A stretch of DNA of 10,553 nucleotides, from positions 1-10,553 of the forward strand of contig DIPM01000003.1 of the NCBI GenBank assembly GCA_002427105.1, written 5' to 3'. The position numbers and the translations under genes are program-made. The DNA comes from Marinilabiliaceae bacterium UBA5488. GTDB lineage: Bacteria > Bacteroidota > Bacteroidia > Bacteroidales > Marinilabiliaceae. The notes below the pieces were generated by a model that saw only the letters and a program-made list of their open reading frames with translations, was not told where the DNA came from and did not search any database. Shown here piece by piece: positions 1 through 7,252 of the stretch (position 1 is the stretch's first letter; each line of letters starts with the position of its first letter).

Positions 1-23
1 TCTACCAATTCCGCCATCCGGGC
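1..23 (-). tRNA. tRNA-Leu, 5' end only (runs off the left edge)
   Basis: Read on the minus strand, bases 23 to 1 begin with GCCCGGA (a typical 5' acceptor strand), then TG, then GCGGAATTGGTAGA, the start of the D arm of a bacterial leucine tRNA. Only the acceptor 5' strand and part of the D arm are in the window. The anticodon, the long variable arm and the 3' end lie outside, so the isoacceptor cannot be stated. The Leu call rests on the close match of the first 23 nt to the family; a tRNA-Ser 5' end would look different. Confidence 0.85.
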
Positions 24-25
24 TT

Positions 26-45
26 CAGCTCTGTTTTGAGAGCTG
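26..45 (-). other. Short perfect hairpin between the DPP4 gene and tRNA-Leu
   Basis: CAGCTCT at 26-32 pairs perfectly with AGAGCTG at 39-45 around a 6-nt loop. On the minus strand it lies 46 bases past the stop codon of the peptidase gene and two bases before the first base of the tRNA. No T-run follows, so it is not a canonical intrinsic terminator. It may be a leader hairpin that marks the tRNA 5' processing site, or end the peptidase mRNA. The pairing is seen; the role is inference. Confidence 0.35.
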
Positions 46-91
46 CAAATATATAGAGGAATATTGTTTTATCAACAAAATGTTTCAAAAA

Positions 92-2281
92 TTACTTCAG
101 ATTTTTCTCCAAAAAGTCAAATTTCATTTGATACAGGTGCATACGTGCATTTCCACCTCTAATACTATGGTCTCTGTTGGGAAAGATAAACATATCAAAC
201 TGCTTGCCCGCCTGTATTAGTTTGTCGGCATATTCGTAGGAGTTTTGAATATGTACATTGTCGTCCATAGTACCGTGAATCAGCAAAAGACGACCACTCA
301 AATTATCAGCCAGGTCGATAGGCGAGGAGCTGCTATATCCTTTGGGATTTTCTTTAGGCATACGCATAAAGCGCTCTGTAAAGGCAGTATCGTAATATTT
401 CCAGTGGGTAATGGGCGCTACAGAGATGCCCGCCTTAAAGAGCTTGCTTTTGCTCATGCTTAGGGCTGAAATATAGCCGCCATAGCTCCAACCCCAGATG
501 GCAATGCGCGATGCGTCAACATAGTTGAGGGTTCCCAGGTAGCGGGCAGCAGCTATCTGGTCATCACTTTCCATCTTCCCCAGGTTCATATAGGTCTGCT
601 TTCTGAATTCTTCGCCTCTTGCTCCGGTGCCGCGACCGTCAACACAGACTACCAGATAGCCTTTGCCTGCCAGAAATTGTTCCCATCCTATTTCCCATTT
701 GTCAAGCACTTCCTGAGATTCGGGGCCGCTATACTGCATCATAAGCACAGGATATTTACGATTCGCATCGAAGCCTTCGGGCTTAATCATCCAGGCGTTT
801 AGTTCTACACCATCTTCAGTCTTAAAGCTAAAGAACTCTTTGGCTGGCAGTTTGAAGTTAGACAGCTTCTTGTTCAGTTCGGCATTATCTTCCAAAAGGT
901 ATTGAAGCTTTCCTTTTTTATTATAAATAGAATAGACCGGAGGCTTAGTAGCTGAACTGTACTCAGAAAGGTAATAACTGAAGTCTTTGCTGAAAAGCAC
1001 ATCGTTTGTGCCCTTATCGGCAGCTAAGGCTGTCATGCCGCTACCATCCATCTTAATGGAATAGACCTCGCGTTGCAAGGGCGACTTTGCTGCTGCCTGG
1101 AAGTAAAAGAGCTTGGAGGCCTCATCAAATCCATAGTAGGCCGTTACATCCCATGAGCCTTTGGTGAGCTGCCTAACTTTCCCCGTGTTTAAGGAATAGA
1201 GGTGAAGGTGCATATAGCCATCGAGCTCAGTCATATAGACATAATGTTTGCCGTCAGATAGAAAGTTAATATTGTCAAGTACCGCATCAGCAATGTAACG
1301 ACTATTGCGGTCTGTCAGTATGCTTCGAGTCACGCCGGATGAAGAGTTGGCAAGCATTAGTTCCAGTTGATCCTGCCGGCGGTTAAGCACAATGACCGCA
1401 AGCTCCCCGGGAGACTTCGTCCATGTGATGCGTGGAATATAGACATCATCACCCTTAACATCCATCTTCTTTGTTGTTCTTTGCCTTATATTGAAAACAT
1501 GGACTGATACTTTAGAGTTGGCAGTTCCGGTTTTAGGATATTTGTAACTGTACTCACCGGGGTATAATTCATAATCCATGTTTTCGGGAAAGGAGGCCTT
1601 ATAGCTTTGCAGTTGCCATTGTCGCACAGCCGCTTCGTCAAATTTCAGATAAGCTATTTCTTCACTATTGGGCGACCATTCAAAAGCCTTGTTGAATCGA
1701 AATTCTTCCTCATATACCCAATCAGGCACTCCATTAATAAGGGTATCTTTTGCCCCGTCAGTGGTAATGGCTGCTTCAGTTTGAAAGCGCAGATTCTTTA
1801 TGTAAATATTATTATTACGTACAAAGGCCACGCTATATCCGTTGGGGGCAAAGGTGGCGGCTTGCTGAGGGCCTTTATTTGATAAGGGCTCAATCTCCTT
1901 TCTGGCAATATCAATTACATAATAATCAGCTGAGAATGAGCGCCTGTAGATATTCTGACGATTGGTGTATGCCAGAATTTTAGTCTCATCATCACTAAGC
2001 ACGTAATCCTGAATGTTTGTGATAGCGGAGCCTTTCAGCTTCGGAATTTCGGCTACAACCTCTATCGCCGTGGGTGATGCAAAGGAATACTTTATAATCT
2101 TAGTTCCTCCGGCTTCCAGGCGCGTGTAATGTAAGCCATCCTGCATGGCTTGAATCTTTCCCGGATTTTTAGGGCTGAAAGTGCCCTTAGCCACAAAATC
2201 GGCCAGTTCAAGGCTTGCTTCCTGAGCAGATACACAAAAAGTCAGGGTCGAAATCAATATGCAAAGCAATATTCTAGTCAT
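92..2281 (-). CDS. Dipeptidyl peptidase IV (S9B serine exopeptidase), exported
   Basis: This 729-residue protein is a full-length DPP IV-type prolyl oligopeptidase-family enzyme, which removes X-Pro or X-Ala dipeptides from peptide N-termini. Residues 1-19 form a signal peptide (hydrophobic stretch from residue 4, likely cut after VSA), so it should work in the periplasm or at the cell surface. The N-terminal two thirds is the beta-propeller domain. It contains DWVYEEE at 187-193, whose Glu192-Glu193 match the pair that binds the substrate amino terminus. The C-terminal alpha/beta hydrolase domain has GWSYGG with nucleophile Ser599, Asp673 in HGTMDDNVH and His705 in RDHS. All catalytic positions are intact. 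The ATG at 2279-2281 gives a clean signal peptide and follows TAAGG. The gene is transcribed alone from a promoter candidate at 2317-2347. In Bacteroidetes such enzymes feed peptide foraging. A DPP4-like S9 peptidase of slightly different specificity cannot be excluded. Confidence 0.93.
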   Translation of the reverse strand: MTRILLCILISTLTFCVSAQEASLELADFVAKGTFSPKNPGKIQAMQDGLHYTRLEAGGTKIIKYSFASPTAIEVVAEIPKLKGSAITNIQDYVLSDDETKILAYTNRQNIYRRSFSADYYVIDIARKEIEPLSNKGPQQAATFAPNGYSVAFVRNNNIYIKNLRFQTEAAITTDGAKDTLINGVPDWVYEEEFRFNKAFEWSPNSEEIAYLKFDEAAVRQWQLQSYKASFPENMDYELYPGEYSYKYPKTGTANSKVSVHVFNIRQRTTKKMDVKGDDVYIPRITWTKSPGELAVIVLNRRQDQLELMLANSSSGVTRSILTDRNSRYIADAVLDNINFLSDGKHYVYMTELDGYMHLHLYSLNTGKVRQLTKGSWDVTAYYGFDEASKLFYFQAAAKSPLQREVYSIKMDGSGMTALAADKGTNDVLFSKDFSYYLSEYSSATKPPVYSIYNKKGKLQYLLEDNAELNKKLSNFKLPAKEFFSFKTEDGVELNAWMIKPEGFDANRKYPVLMMQYSGPESQEVLDKWEIGWEQFLAGKGYLVVCVDGRGTGARGEEFRKQTYMNLGKMESDDQIAAARYLGTLNYVDASRIAIWGWSYGGYISALSMSKSKLFKAGISVAPITHWKYYDTAFTERFMRMPKENPKGYSSSSPIDLADNLSGRLLLIHGTMDDNVHIQNSYEYADKLIQAGKQFDMFIFPNRDHSIRGGNARMHLYQMKFDFLEKNLK

Positions 2282-2316
2282 CCTTATTTTAGCTTTAAAT
2301 TATTTTTAAGTTAAAA

Positions 2317-2347
2317 CAAAAATAGAGGACTTTCATGAAATTTCAAA
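2317..2347 (-). promoter_or_regulatory. Promoter candidate for the DPP4 gene
   Basis: On the minus strand, TTTG (2347-2344) is followed after exactly 19 nt by TATTTTTG (2324-2317). This is an exact match to the Bacteroidetes primary-sigma pattern TTTG-N19-TAnnTTTG. Transcription would start near 2310, giving a leader of about 30 nt. It lies past the stop codon of the upstream feo peptide, so the peptidase can be expressed independently of feo. Confidence 0.7.
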
Positions 2348-2365
2348 CTGCTATAGACTTTCGGG

Positions 2366-2381
2366 CCTCAATTCCTCAATT
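2366..2381. repeat. Tandem 8-bp direct repeat (CCTCAATT x2)
   Basis: CCTCAATT occurs twice head to tail at 2366-2373 and 2374-2381, overlapping the stop codon of the feo-associated peptide gene (2380-2382). It is probably a small replication-slippage duplication. No function is evident. Confidence 0.5.
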
Positions 2382-2562
2382 ATTGCTTTGAACCTAAGGA
2401 TAGTTTGCCTGACTTTAGCCCGGCTGTTTCGCTTCCACATGAGCCGCATCCTGAGCTGCAGCCTGACTTGCCTGATGATGAAAACAGAGTTTTTATCAGA
2501 TTAAAAACTGCGTATGCTATCGCTGCAGCAACTGTTGTATAAGTTAAAAAATCCTGTATCAT
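2380..2562 (-). CDS. FeoB-associated Cys-rich membrane protein
   Basis: This 60-residue peptide has one N-terminal membrane segment (about residues 8-28), then a Ser/Gly linker and a Cys cluster (Cys35, Cys39, Cys42 in CSSGCGSC), and a short polar tail. That layout, and its place directly after feoB, fit the FeoB_associated family (PF12669). It is 20 bp downstream of the feoAB stop codon on the same strand with no promoter motif between them, so the two are almost certainly cotranscribed. The family is thought to assist FeoB in ferrous iron transport, much as FeoC does elsewhere; the exact role is not established. The three cysteines could bind iron or be redox active, which is inference. The only reasonable ATG is at 2560-2562. 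Confidence 0.88.
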   Translation of the reverse strand: MIQDFLTYTTVAAAIAYAVFNLIKTLFSSSGKSGCSSGCGSCGSETAGLKSGKLSLGSKQ

Positions 2563-2582
2563 ATTGTTTTATATTATTCAAA

Positions 2583-5078
2583 TTAAACAAAAATGCTCCC
2601 TATCTGGTAAACTGCAAAGGACACCAACCATGCCAGCCCCGTGGTATAGACAATGGTGAATATTGCCCATTTCCACGCGCCCGACTCCTTTTTGATGGCT
2701 GCAATTACTGCAATACAAGGAAAGTATATCAAAATAAACATCAGGAAGGATAGAGCTACCAAGGGCGTAAAAACCGGCTCACCATTTGCATATTTGTCAT
2801 TCTTCAGGTTTTGTGCAAGCGCGGCAGTATCGTTCTCATCCTGGTAAGCCGACTGATAAAGCACTGCCATAGTACTGACCACAATTTCTTTAGCGGCAAT
2901 TCCGCTTAAAAGACTGACCCCCATCTTCCAGTCAAAACCAAGAGGCCTGATAAGCGGTTCTATCGCATGACCCAGACGGCCTATATAGCTTTCCTCCTGT
3001 TGTTCTCTGTGCAGTTGTTCTCCCAGCTTTCTGAGTTCAGAGTCCCTTTGGGCTGCCAGCAGCTCTGTTTGTCCCTCATCAAGCAAAGCAAGATCTGACT
3101 CATAGCCGGAAGTCACAGTTTCTATTTGAGCCTTTAAGGCCTCAGTGCTGCTACTTTCGCGGGGAAAGTAGCCCAAAAACCAGACTATGATGGAAGCTAT
3201 CAGAATTATTCCACCCATTTTACGTAAGTATTGCTGACCCTTATGCCACATATTGCGAATGACTGCCTTTAGAGTTGGCAAGCGATATGTAGGCAACTCC
3301 ATTACAAATGGGTGATCCTTTCCGGTGAAAATAAATCTCTTGAATAATTTTGCAACAAGCGCAGCCAACAAGATTCCTGTACCATATAATATAAAGAGCA
3401 AGGTGCCCGGGTGTTCGGGAAAAAATGCAGCTATAAAAAGGATATATACAGGAAGACGTGCACTACACGACATAAAAGGATTTATCAGAATTGTGAGAAG
3501 TCTGTTGTTTCTGTCTTCTATTGTCCTGGTAGCCATAATTGCCGGCACATTACATCCAAAACCCATTATAAGTGGAATAAATGATTTGCCGTGTAAGCCT
3601 ATCTTATGCATCACCTTGTCCATGATAAACGCGGCTCGTGCCATATAGCCCGTATCTTCCATAAATGAAATAAAAAAGAAGAGAATAAGAATATTAGGCA
3701 GAAATACTATTACCCCACCAACTCCGCCTATAATTCCATCTATGACAAGATCTTTAAACGAGCCCTCGCTCATTACTCCACTTAGCCAGGATGAAAGCAT
3801 CCCCACTCCTGACTCGATCCAATCCATAGGATACTGACCCAGGGTGAAGGTTGCCTGAAACATGAGCCACATAAAGAAGAAAAATATCGGAAAGCCAAAA
3901 AGCCTGTGAGTTAGTATGTTGTCAATGGCATCAGTGGTTTTTCGCCTCTTTATGGGATTTTCTTTGTAGGTCTCTTTAAGTGCCCCTGCAATAAAACCGT
4001 AACGGGCGTCGGTAAAGGAAGTTTCTATGTCTTCCCGGTTTTCATGCTCTATTCTGTGACGCTGCACGTCTGCCTGTTCCAGAATGTTTTCGTAAGTGCG
4101 CTTTTTTATTAGTTTGGTGTACTCCTTGTCTTGCTCAAGCAGCTTAATGGCCAGATAACGCGGGGGGATTTCCACACACAATTCTTCATGCTCCAATATA
4201 AGCTCCTCGATTTTTTGGATGCCTGCTTCCAGAGTTTTACCTAGATTAACCCTTACCGGACGCGAGTCGGGCGAGCGGTCTTCATATACGCTAATGACTT
4301 TATCGAATAATTTGACCAGACCTTTGCCGCGGGAGCCGACTGTCGGGACAATCGGCATGCCTAACATCCTTCCAAGATGGCGGTAGTCGAGCGTATCCCC
4401 GTGTTTTTGGAAGTCATCATACATATTTAAGGCTATCACGACCTTAACATCGAGGTGGATTAATTGAGTCGTCAGATAAAGATTTCTCTCCAGATTTGAA
4501 GCATCGACCACGTTGATGACCACGTCGGGCATTTCAAGTCTTATATGTTCACGCACATATATCTCTTCAGGACTATAAGCCGACAGTGAGTAGGTGCCCG
4601 GTAAATCCGAGATATTGAATTTGTAGCCTTTATAGCTAAATGAGCTGCTTTTAATATCAACCGTCACGCCACTGTAGTTGCCCACATGCTCGTAGGATCC
4701 GCTGGCGTAGTTGAAAATAGTTGTTTTCCCGCAATTGGGATTACCTACCAAAGCTATGTTTATAGTTTTATCCTTAAGCTCCGGGGTCTTTTCAGTGAGT
4801 TCAGTTGTAGCGTCTGTGCCATAATATAGGGGTTCGACTGCCACGGAAGCATCGCCGAAATGTACTACCTCGACCAAGGAAGCTTCGGCACGACGCAGGG
4901 AAACCATATAATTAAGTATGCGGTATTCTATAGGGTCGTTTAGTGGAGCGTTTTTTATTACGGTAACCTTTTTTCCTCTCACAAAACCCATCTCAAGTAT
5001 GCGGCGACGAAAAGCGCCGTGACCTTTGACCTTAGTTATAACCGCCTCTTGCCCGTTTGTTAATTCAGCTAATGTCAT
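2583..5078 (-). CDS. feoB: Ferrous iron transporter, FeoA-FeoB fusion
   Basis: This 831-residue inner membrane protein imports Fe(II). Residues 1-75 are a FeoA-type SH3-like domain. Residues 105-265 are the G domain, with G1 GNPNCGKT (112-119), the G2 Thr at 139, G3 DLPG (158-161), G4 NMYD (218-221) and a G5-like VGSRGKG (247-253). A helical cytosolic region runs to about 390. The membrane part carries the two Gate repeats, with GFGCNVPAIMATRT (Cys509), FMSCSARLPVY (Cys537) and YFPCIAV (Cys788) at the conserved pore-region cysteine positions, and the FeoB_C segment near 520-580. Residues 641-697 form a charged, probably helical loop before the last membrane block, which appears usual for Bacteroidetes FeoB. 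Fusion of FeoA to FeoB is common in this phylum. The ATG at 5076-5078 starts the FeoA domain directly. The gene heads an operon with the Cys-rich peptide and has an upstream promoter and palindrome. No key residue is missing. Confidence 0.97.
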   Translation of the reverse strand: MTLAELTNGQEAVITKVKGHGAFRRRILEMGFVRGKKVTVIKNAPLNDPIEYRILNYMVSLRRAEASLVEVVHFGDASVAVEPLYYGTDATTELTEKTPELKDKTINIALVGNPNCGKTTIFNYASGSYEHVGNYSGVTVDIKSSSFSYKGYKFNISDLPGTYSLSAYSPEEIYVREHIRLEMPDVVINVVDASNLERNLYLTTQLIHLDVKVVIALNMYDDFQKHGDTLDYRHLGRMLGMPIVPTVGSRGKGLVKLFDKVISVYEDRSPDSRPVRVNLGKTLEAGIQKIEELILEHEELCVEIPPRYLAIKLLEQDKEYTKLIKKRTYENILEQADVQRHRIEHENREDIETSFTDARYGFIAGALKETYKENPIKRRKTTDAIDNILTHRLFGFPIFFFFMWLMFQATFTLGQYPMDWIESGVGMLSSWLSGVMSEGSFKDLVIDGIIGGVGGVIVFLPNILILFFFISFMEDTGYMARAAFIMDKVMHKIGLHGKSFIPLIMGFGCNVPAIMATRTIEDRNNRLLTILINPFMSCSARLPVYILFIAAFFPEHPGTLLFILYGTGILLAALVAKLFKRFIFTGKDHPFVMELPTYRLPTLKAVIRNMWHKGQQYLRKMGGIILIASIIVWFLGYFPRESSSTEALKAQIETVTSGYESDLALLDEGQTELLAAQRDSELRKLGEQLHREQQEESYIGRLGHAIEPLIRPLGFDWKMGVSLLSGIAAKEIVVSTMAVLYQSAYQDENDTAALAQNLKNDKYANGEPVFTPLVALSFLMFILIYFPCIAVIAAIKKESGAWKWAIFTIVYTTGLAWLVSFAVYQIGSIFV

Positions 5079-5098
5079 TGCCGTTTCTCATTTTGGCT

Positions 5099-5115
5099 TG
5101 ATAATAGTATTATTA
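5099..5115. promoter_or_regulatory. AT-rich palindrome in the feo leader, possible iron-regulator operator
   Basis: ATAATA at 5101-5106 and TATTAT at 5108-5113 form a perfect inverted repeat around a single central G, with a further T/A pair at 5099/5115. The layout of arms plus one central base resembles Fur- or DtxR-type boxes, although it does not match the Fur consensus exactly. It lies 21 bases upstream of the feoAB start codon, downstream of the candidate -7 box, where a bound repressor would block transcription. The palindrome is seen; regulator identity and iron control are inference. Confidence 0.35.
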
Positions 5116-5139
5116 GCCTATATTATATCATTGAAGCGG

Positions 5140-5170
5140 CAAATGTAATCATAGTAATAATTTGCATCAA
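5140..5170 (-). promoter_or_regulatory. Promoter candidate for the feo operon
   Basis: On the minus strand, TTG (5170-5168) is followed after 20 nt by TACATTTG (5147-5140), which matches the Bacteroidetes -33/-7 pattern. Transcription would begin near 5133, leaving a leader of about 55 nt that contains the palindrome at 5099-5115. The neighbouring gene's terminator lies just upstream (5191-5216), so feo should depend on this promoter. Confidence 0.6.
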
Positions 5171-5190
5171 TCCCCATTATTAGGGTTTTT

Positions 5191-5216
5191 TCAAAAAAAA
5201 CGGCCCTAAGGCCGTT
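5191..5216 (-). terminator. Intrinsic terminator of the DUF3276 gene
   Basis: On the minus strand, three bases past the TAA stop, AACGGCC (5216-5210) pairs perfectly with GGCCGTT (5205-5199) around a 4-nt loop. Counting from the stem, an uninterrupted run of Ts follows down to 5193. This is a textbook rho-independent terminator. It separates the DUF3276 transcript from the feo operon downstream. Confidence 0.9.
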
Positions 5217-5219
5217 ATT

Positions 5220-5588
5220 TTATTCGTTTAAATCTTCAAAGTCCAGATCAGAAAATTTTGAAGAGCTGACAGTTGCGAAACTTTCTTCGTCTGATTGCTG
5301 CTTAACATCTTCCTGTTGTGCATTTTTGATAAAATCGACGGCTTCCGCCAATCCTTCTGAGAATTTGTCAAAGTCCTCTTTGTATAAAAAGATCTTATGT
5401 TTCTCGAAAAAGAAGCGCCCATCATCTTCAAATCTCTTTTTACTTTCGGTTACGGTTAAGTAGAAATCATTTTTGCGGGTCGCTTTAACATCAAAAAAGT
5501 AGGTTCTCTTTCCGGCTCTTACGGCTTTTGAGAAAATCTCGTCTTTGTCATTCCTTTCAAAGTCGTCATTTTTGTCAAATCCTTCCAT
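5220..5588 (-). CDS. PUR-alpha-like nucleic-acid-binding protein (DUF3276)
   Basis: This 122-residue cytosolic protein belongs to the bacterial PUR family (DUF3276, PF11680), which is typical of Bacteroidetes and also known in Borrelia as BpuR, a DNA/RNA-binding regulator. Residues 17-88 form one PUR repeat, a beta-sheet followed by a helix. Recognisable parts are EIFSKAVRAGKRTYFFDVK (18-36), the strands around DFYLTVTESKKRF, and FFFEKHKIFLYKEDF (59-73) before an amphipathic helix. The tail (90-122) is acidic and low in complexity. Such proteins are thought to dimerise to form the binding fold. The gene is transcribed alone, divergently from nusB, and ends in a strong terminator. The ATG at 5586-5588 is chosen because translation starts just before the domain. 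No perfect promoter motif was found upstream, only CACTTTTG (5643-5636) with one mismatch. Target nucleic acids are unknown. Confidence 0.9.
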   Translation of the reverse strand: MEGFDKNDDFERNDKDEIFSKAVRAGKRTYFFDVKATRKNDFYLTVTESKKRFEDDGRFFFEKHKIFLYKEDFDKFSEGLAEAVDFIKNAQQEDVKQQSDEESFATVSSSKFSDLDFEDLNE

Positions 5589-5871
5589 CTCAATCTGTTT
5601 TGTGTTAGAAAAAAAGCGCTTTCGGTTACAGAAGTCAAAAGTGGCAATTATTTTTCTAATTAAAGAATGTTTGTTTACAAAATTTTTCTAATCTTTTAAT
5701 TAATTAACCGCAACTGTCTAATTATTATTAATTACTCATAATGATTTGATTGCCTTTTGGCTTCTCCCATCTGCATACATTTTCAGTTAATTAGAGTAAA
5801 TCTGTCGTTGTAATATTCAAAAAATGAATTACTTTTGTTTCTGCTAATTAAAATCAAATGTTCTTTCGATA
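5589..5871. other. AT-rich divergent intergenic region (DUF3276 / nusB)
   Basis: This 283-nt spacer between two divergent genes is strongly AT-rich in its middle (5645-5750), with TTAATTAATTAA and repeated TAATTATT words but no long hairpin and no convincing reading frame. Its right end holds the nusB promoter candidate. I see no RNA gene in it. Confidence 0.6.
5808..5837 (+). promoter_or_regulatory. Promoter candidate for nusB
   Basis: TTG at 5808-5810 is followed after 19 nt by TACTTTTG at 5830-5837, which fits the Bacteroidetes TTTG-N19-TAnnTTTG pattern. Transcription would start around 5844, about 28 nt before the nusB ATG. Confidence 0.65.
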
Positions 5872-6801
5872 ATGTTAAGTAGAAGATTGTTAAGAGTTAA
5901 GGTGGTGCAAATGGTTTACGCCTTTAACAAACGAGATGACGTATCAATCCCCGAAATGGAAAAGGAACTTTTTCACAGTATCTCTAAGTCCTATGAATTG
6001 TATCACCTTGTTCTGTTGTTATTGGTTGATATTCACGGATATGCAGTTAACCGAATTGAGAGAGGCAAGAGCAAGAAGGTTCCTTCCCCGGCTGATTTGA
6101 ATCCCAACACACGCTTTATCGACAATAAAGTGCTCAAACAACTTGCTGAGTCCAACCATTTACTTCGTTATCAACAACAAACCGGTTTATCCTGGGCTGA
6201 TAACTCTCAGCTTATTTCATCACTTTTCAAAGTAATTTTAGACTCCGACATATACAATGAGTATATGGTGGATACAAAAAGTGATTATGACCATGATAAA
6301 AAGTTTATTGTTAAATTGACCGAGAAGATTATTGCTCAACAAGAAGCTCTTTATTCTACATTTGAGGAGATGAGCATTTTTTGGAATGACGAATCGGAGT
6401 TTATAGTAAGCATGGTTATTAAGACTCTTAAAGAGTTTGCGGAGTCTAAAGGGAGTGAGCAAGTTTTTATGAACGAGTTTAAGGACGAAGAAGACAAAGA
6501 GTTTGTAGCCACTTTGTTTCGCGATGCCTTATTAAAACAAAAAGAATTTGTAGCCTTAATCAATAAATTTGCTAAAAACTGGGATCTGGAAAGAGTCGCA
6601 TTTATGGACATTATCATAATGCAGGTAGGCCTGACAGAAGTCTCCGGGGGCTTTAATATACCGGTTAAAGTGACTCTTAATGAATATATTGAGATTGCCA
6701 AACATTACAGTACGCCCAAAAGCGGAATGTTTGTTAACGGAATTCTTGACAAGATAGTTGGGCATCTTGCAAAAGAAGGACGAGTAAGCATGATTGAATA
6801 A
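5872..6801 (+). CDS. nusB: Transcription antitermination factor NusB (long Bacteroidetes form)
   Basis: This 309-residue protein carries the NusB RNA-binding fold in its C-terminal part (about 165-300), with the signature region NWDLERVAFMDIIIMQVGLTE (236-256) and the following VTLNEYIEIAKHYSTPKSGMFVNGILD (267-293). NusB with NusE (ribosomal protein S10) binds boxA RNA and supports antitermination of rRNA operons. Classical NusB is about 140 residues. Here the N-terminal helix (MLSRRLLRVKVVQMVYAF) matches the usual NusB start, but an insertion of roughly 150 residues, mostly helical, separates it from the C-terminal half, as in other Bacteroidetes NusB proteins. The ATG at 5872 puts the RR-rich helix at the very N-terminus. 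An out-of-frame ATG at 5858 is not used. The gene leads the cluster nusB-yajC-ybbR-coaE and is followed after 81 nt by yajC without an evident terminator. Confidence 0.93.
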   Translation: MLSRRLLRVKVVQMVYAFNKRDDVSIPEMEKELFHSISKSYELYHLVLLLLVDIHGYAVNRIERGKSKKVPSPADLNPNTRFIDNKVLKQLAESNHLLRYQQQTGLSWADNSQLISSLFKVILDSDIYNEYMVDTKSDYDHDKKFIVKLTEKIIAQQEALYSTFEEMSIFWNDESEFIVSMVIKTLKEFAESKGSEQVFMNEFKDEEDKEFVATLFRDALLKQKEFVALINKFAKNWDLERVAFMDIIIMQVGLTEVSGGFNIPVKVTLNEYIEIAKHYSTPKSGMFVNGILDKIVGHLAKEGRVSMIE

Positions 6802-6882
6802 TAGTCGATAGAAGAATCAAATTTGCTAATTTTTATACCTTATTGTAATTTTCATCAGTATTAATCTTTAATAATATTTCGT

Positions 6883-7203
6883 ATGTATAGCATGTTCTTA
6901 TCATTACCTCCGCAGCCGGCTGAGGCTCCAAATCCTTTAATGTCGCCAATGCTCTTTCTGCTGATTATAGTTGTGTTTTACTTTTTTATGATACGCCCGC
7001 AGATGAAGCGCCAGAAAGAATTGCGCAAATACCGCGATTCATTGAAGAAGGGTGATAAAATCATTACCACCGGTGGTATTTACGGTAAGGTATCTGAAGT
7101 TAAAGATACTTATATCACTGTTGATATAGCTGATGGCGTAACTATCAAAATTGATAAATCAGCCGTTATTATGGATATGAGCGATGCGGCTCCCCGAAAA
7201 TAA
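6883..7203 (+). CDS. yajC: Preprotein translocase subunit YajC
   Basis: This 106-residue protein has a short Pro-rich N-terminus, a single membrane segment (about 21-37, LFLLIIVVFYFF) and the family hallmark RPQMKRQKE (38-46) directly after it. The cytosolic domain contains GDKIITTGGIYGKV (57-70) and a beta-rich end. YajC associates with SecDF and the SecYEG translocon in the inner membrane, and its absence has mild effects in E. coli. Length and layout are normal for the family. The ATG at 6883 is taken; the ATG at 6892 (Met4) would also leave the membrane segment intact. No Shine-Dalgarno and no TAnnTTTG box precede it, so it is probably cotranscribed with nusB. Confidence 0.95.
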   Translation: MYSMFLSLPPQPAEAPNPLMSPMLFLLIIVVFYFFMIRPQMKRQKELRKYRDSLKKGDKIITTGGIYGKVSEVKDTYITVDIADGVTIKIDKSAVIMDMSDAAPRK

Positions 7204-7252
7204 GCTTTTGTCTGGCTCAAAGTAAGGGCTAAAATTTATCTTTCCGAACTCA

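Noticed and set aside
3004..3164. Charged insert in FeoB (residues 639-692) as a foreign insertion or fusion
   Set aside because: The flanking membrane segments are intact and a charged loop at this place appears usual for Bacteroidetes FeoB, so it is not treated as an anomaly.
3325..3648. 107-codon open frame on the plus strand inside feoB
   Set aside because: It is antisense to the conserved Gate region of FeoB, which is intact, and shows no family resemblance.
6351..6701. 116-codon open frame on the minus strand inside nusB
   Set aside because: It is antisense to the conserved C-terminal NusB domain, with a Ser/Asn-rich translation and no start context.
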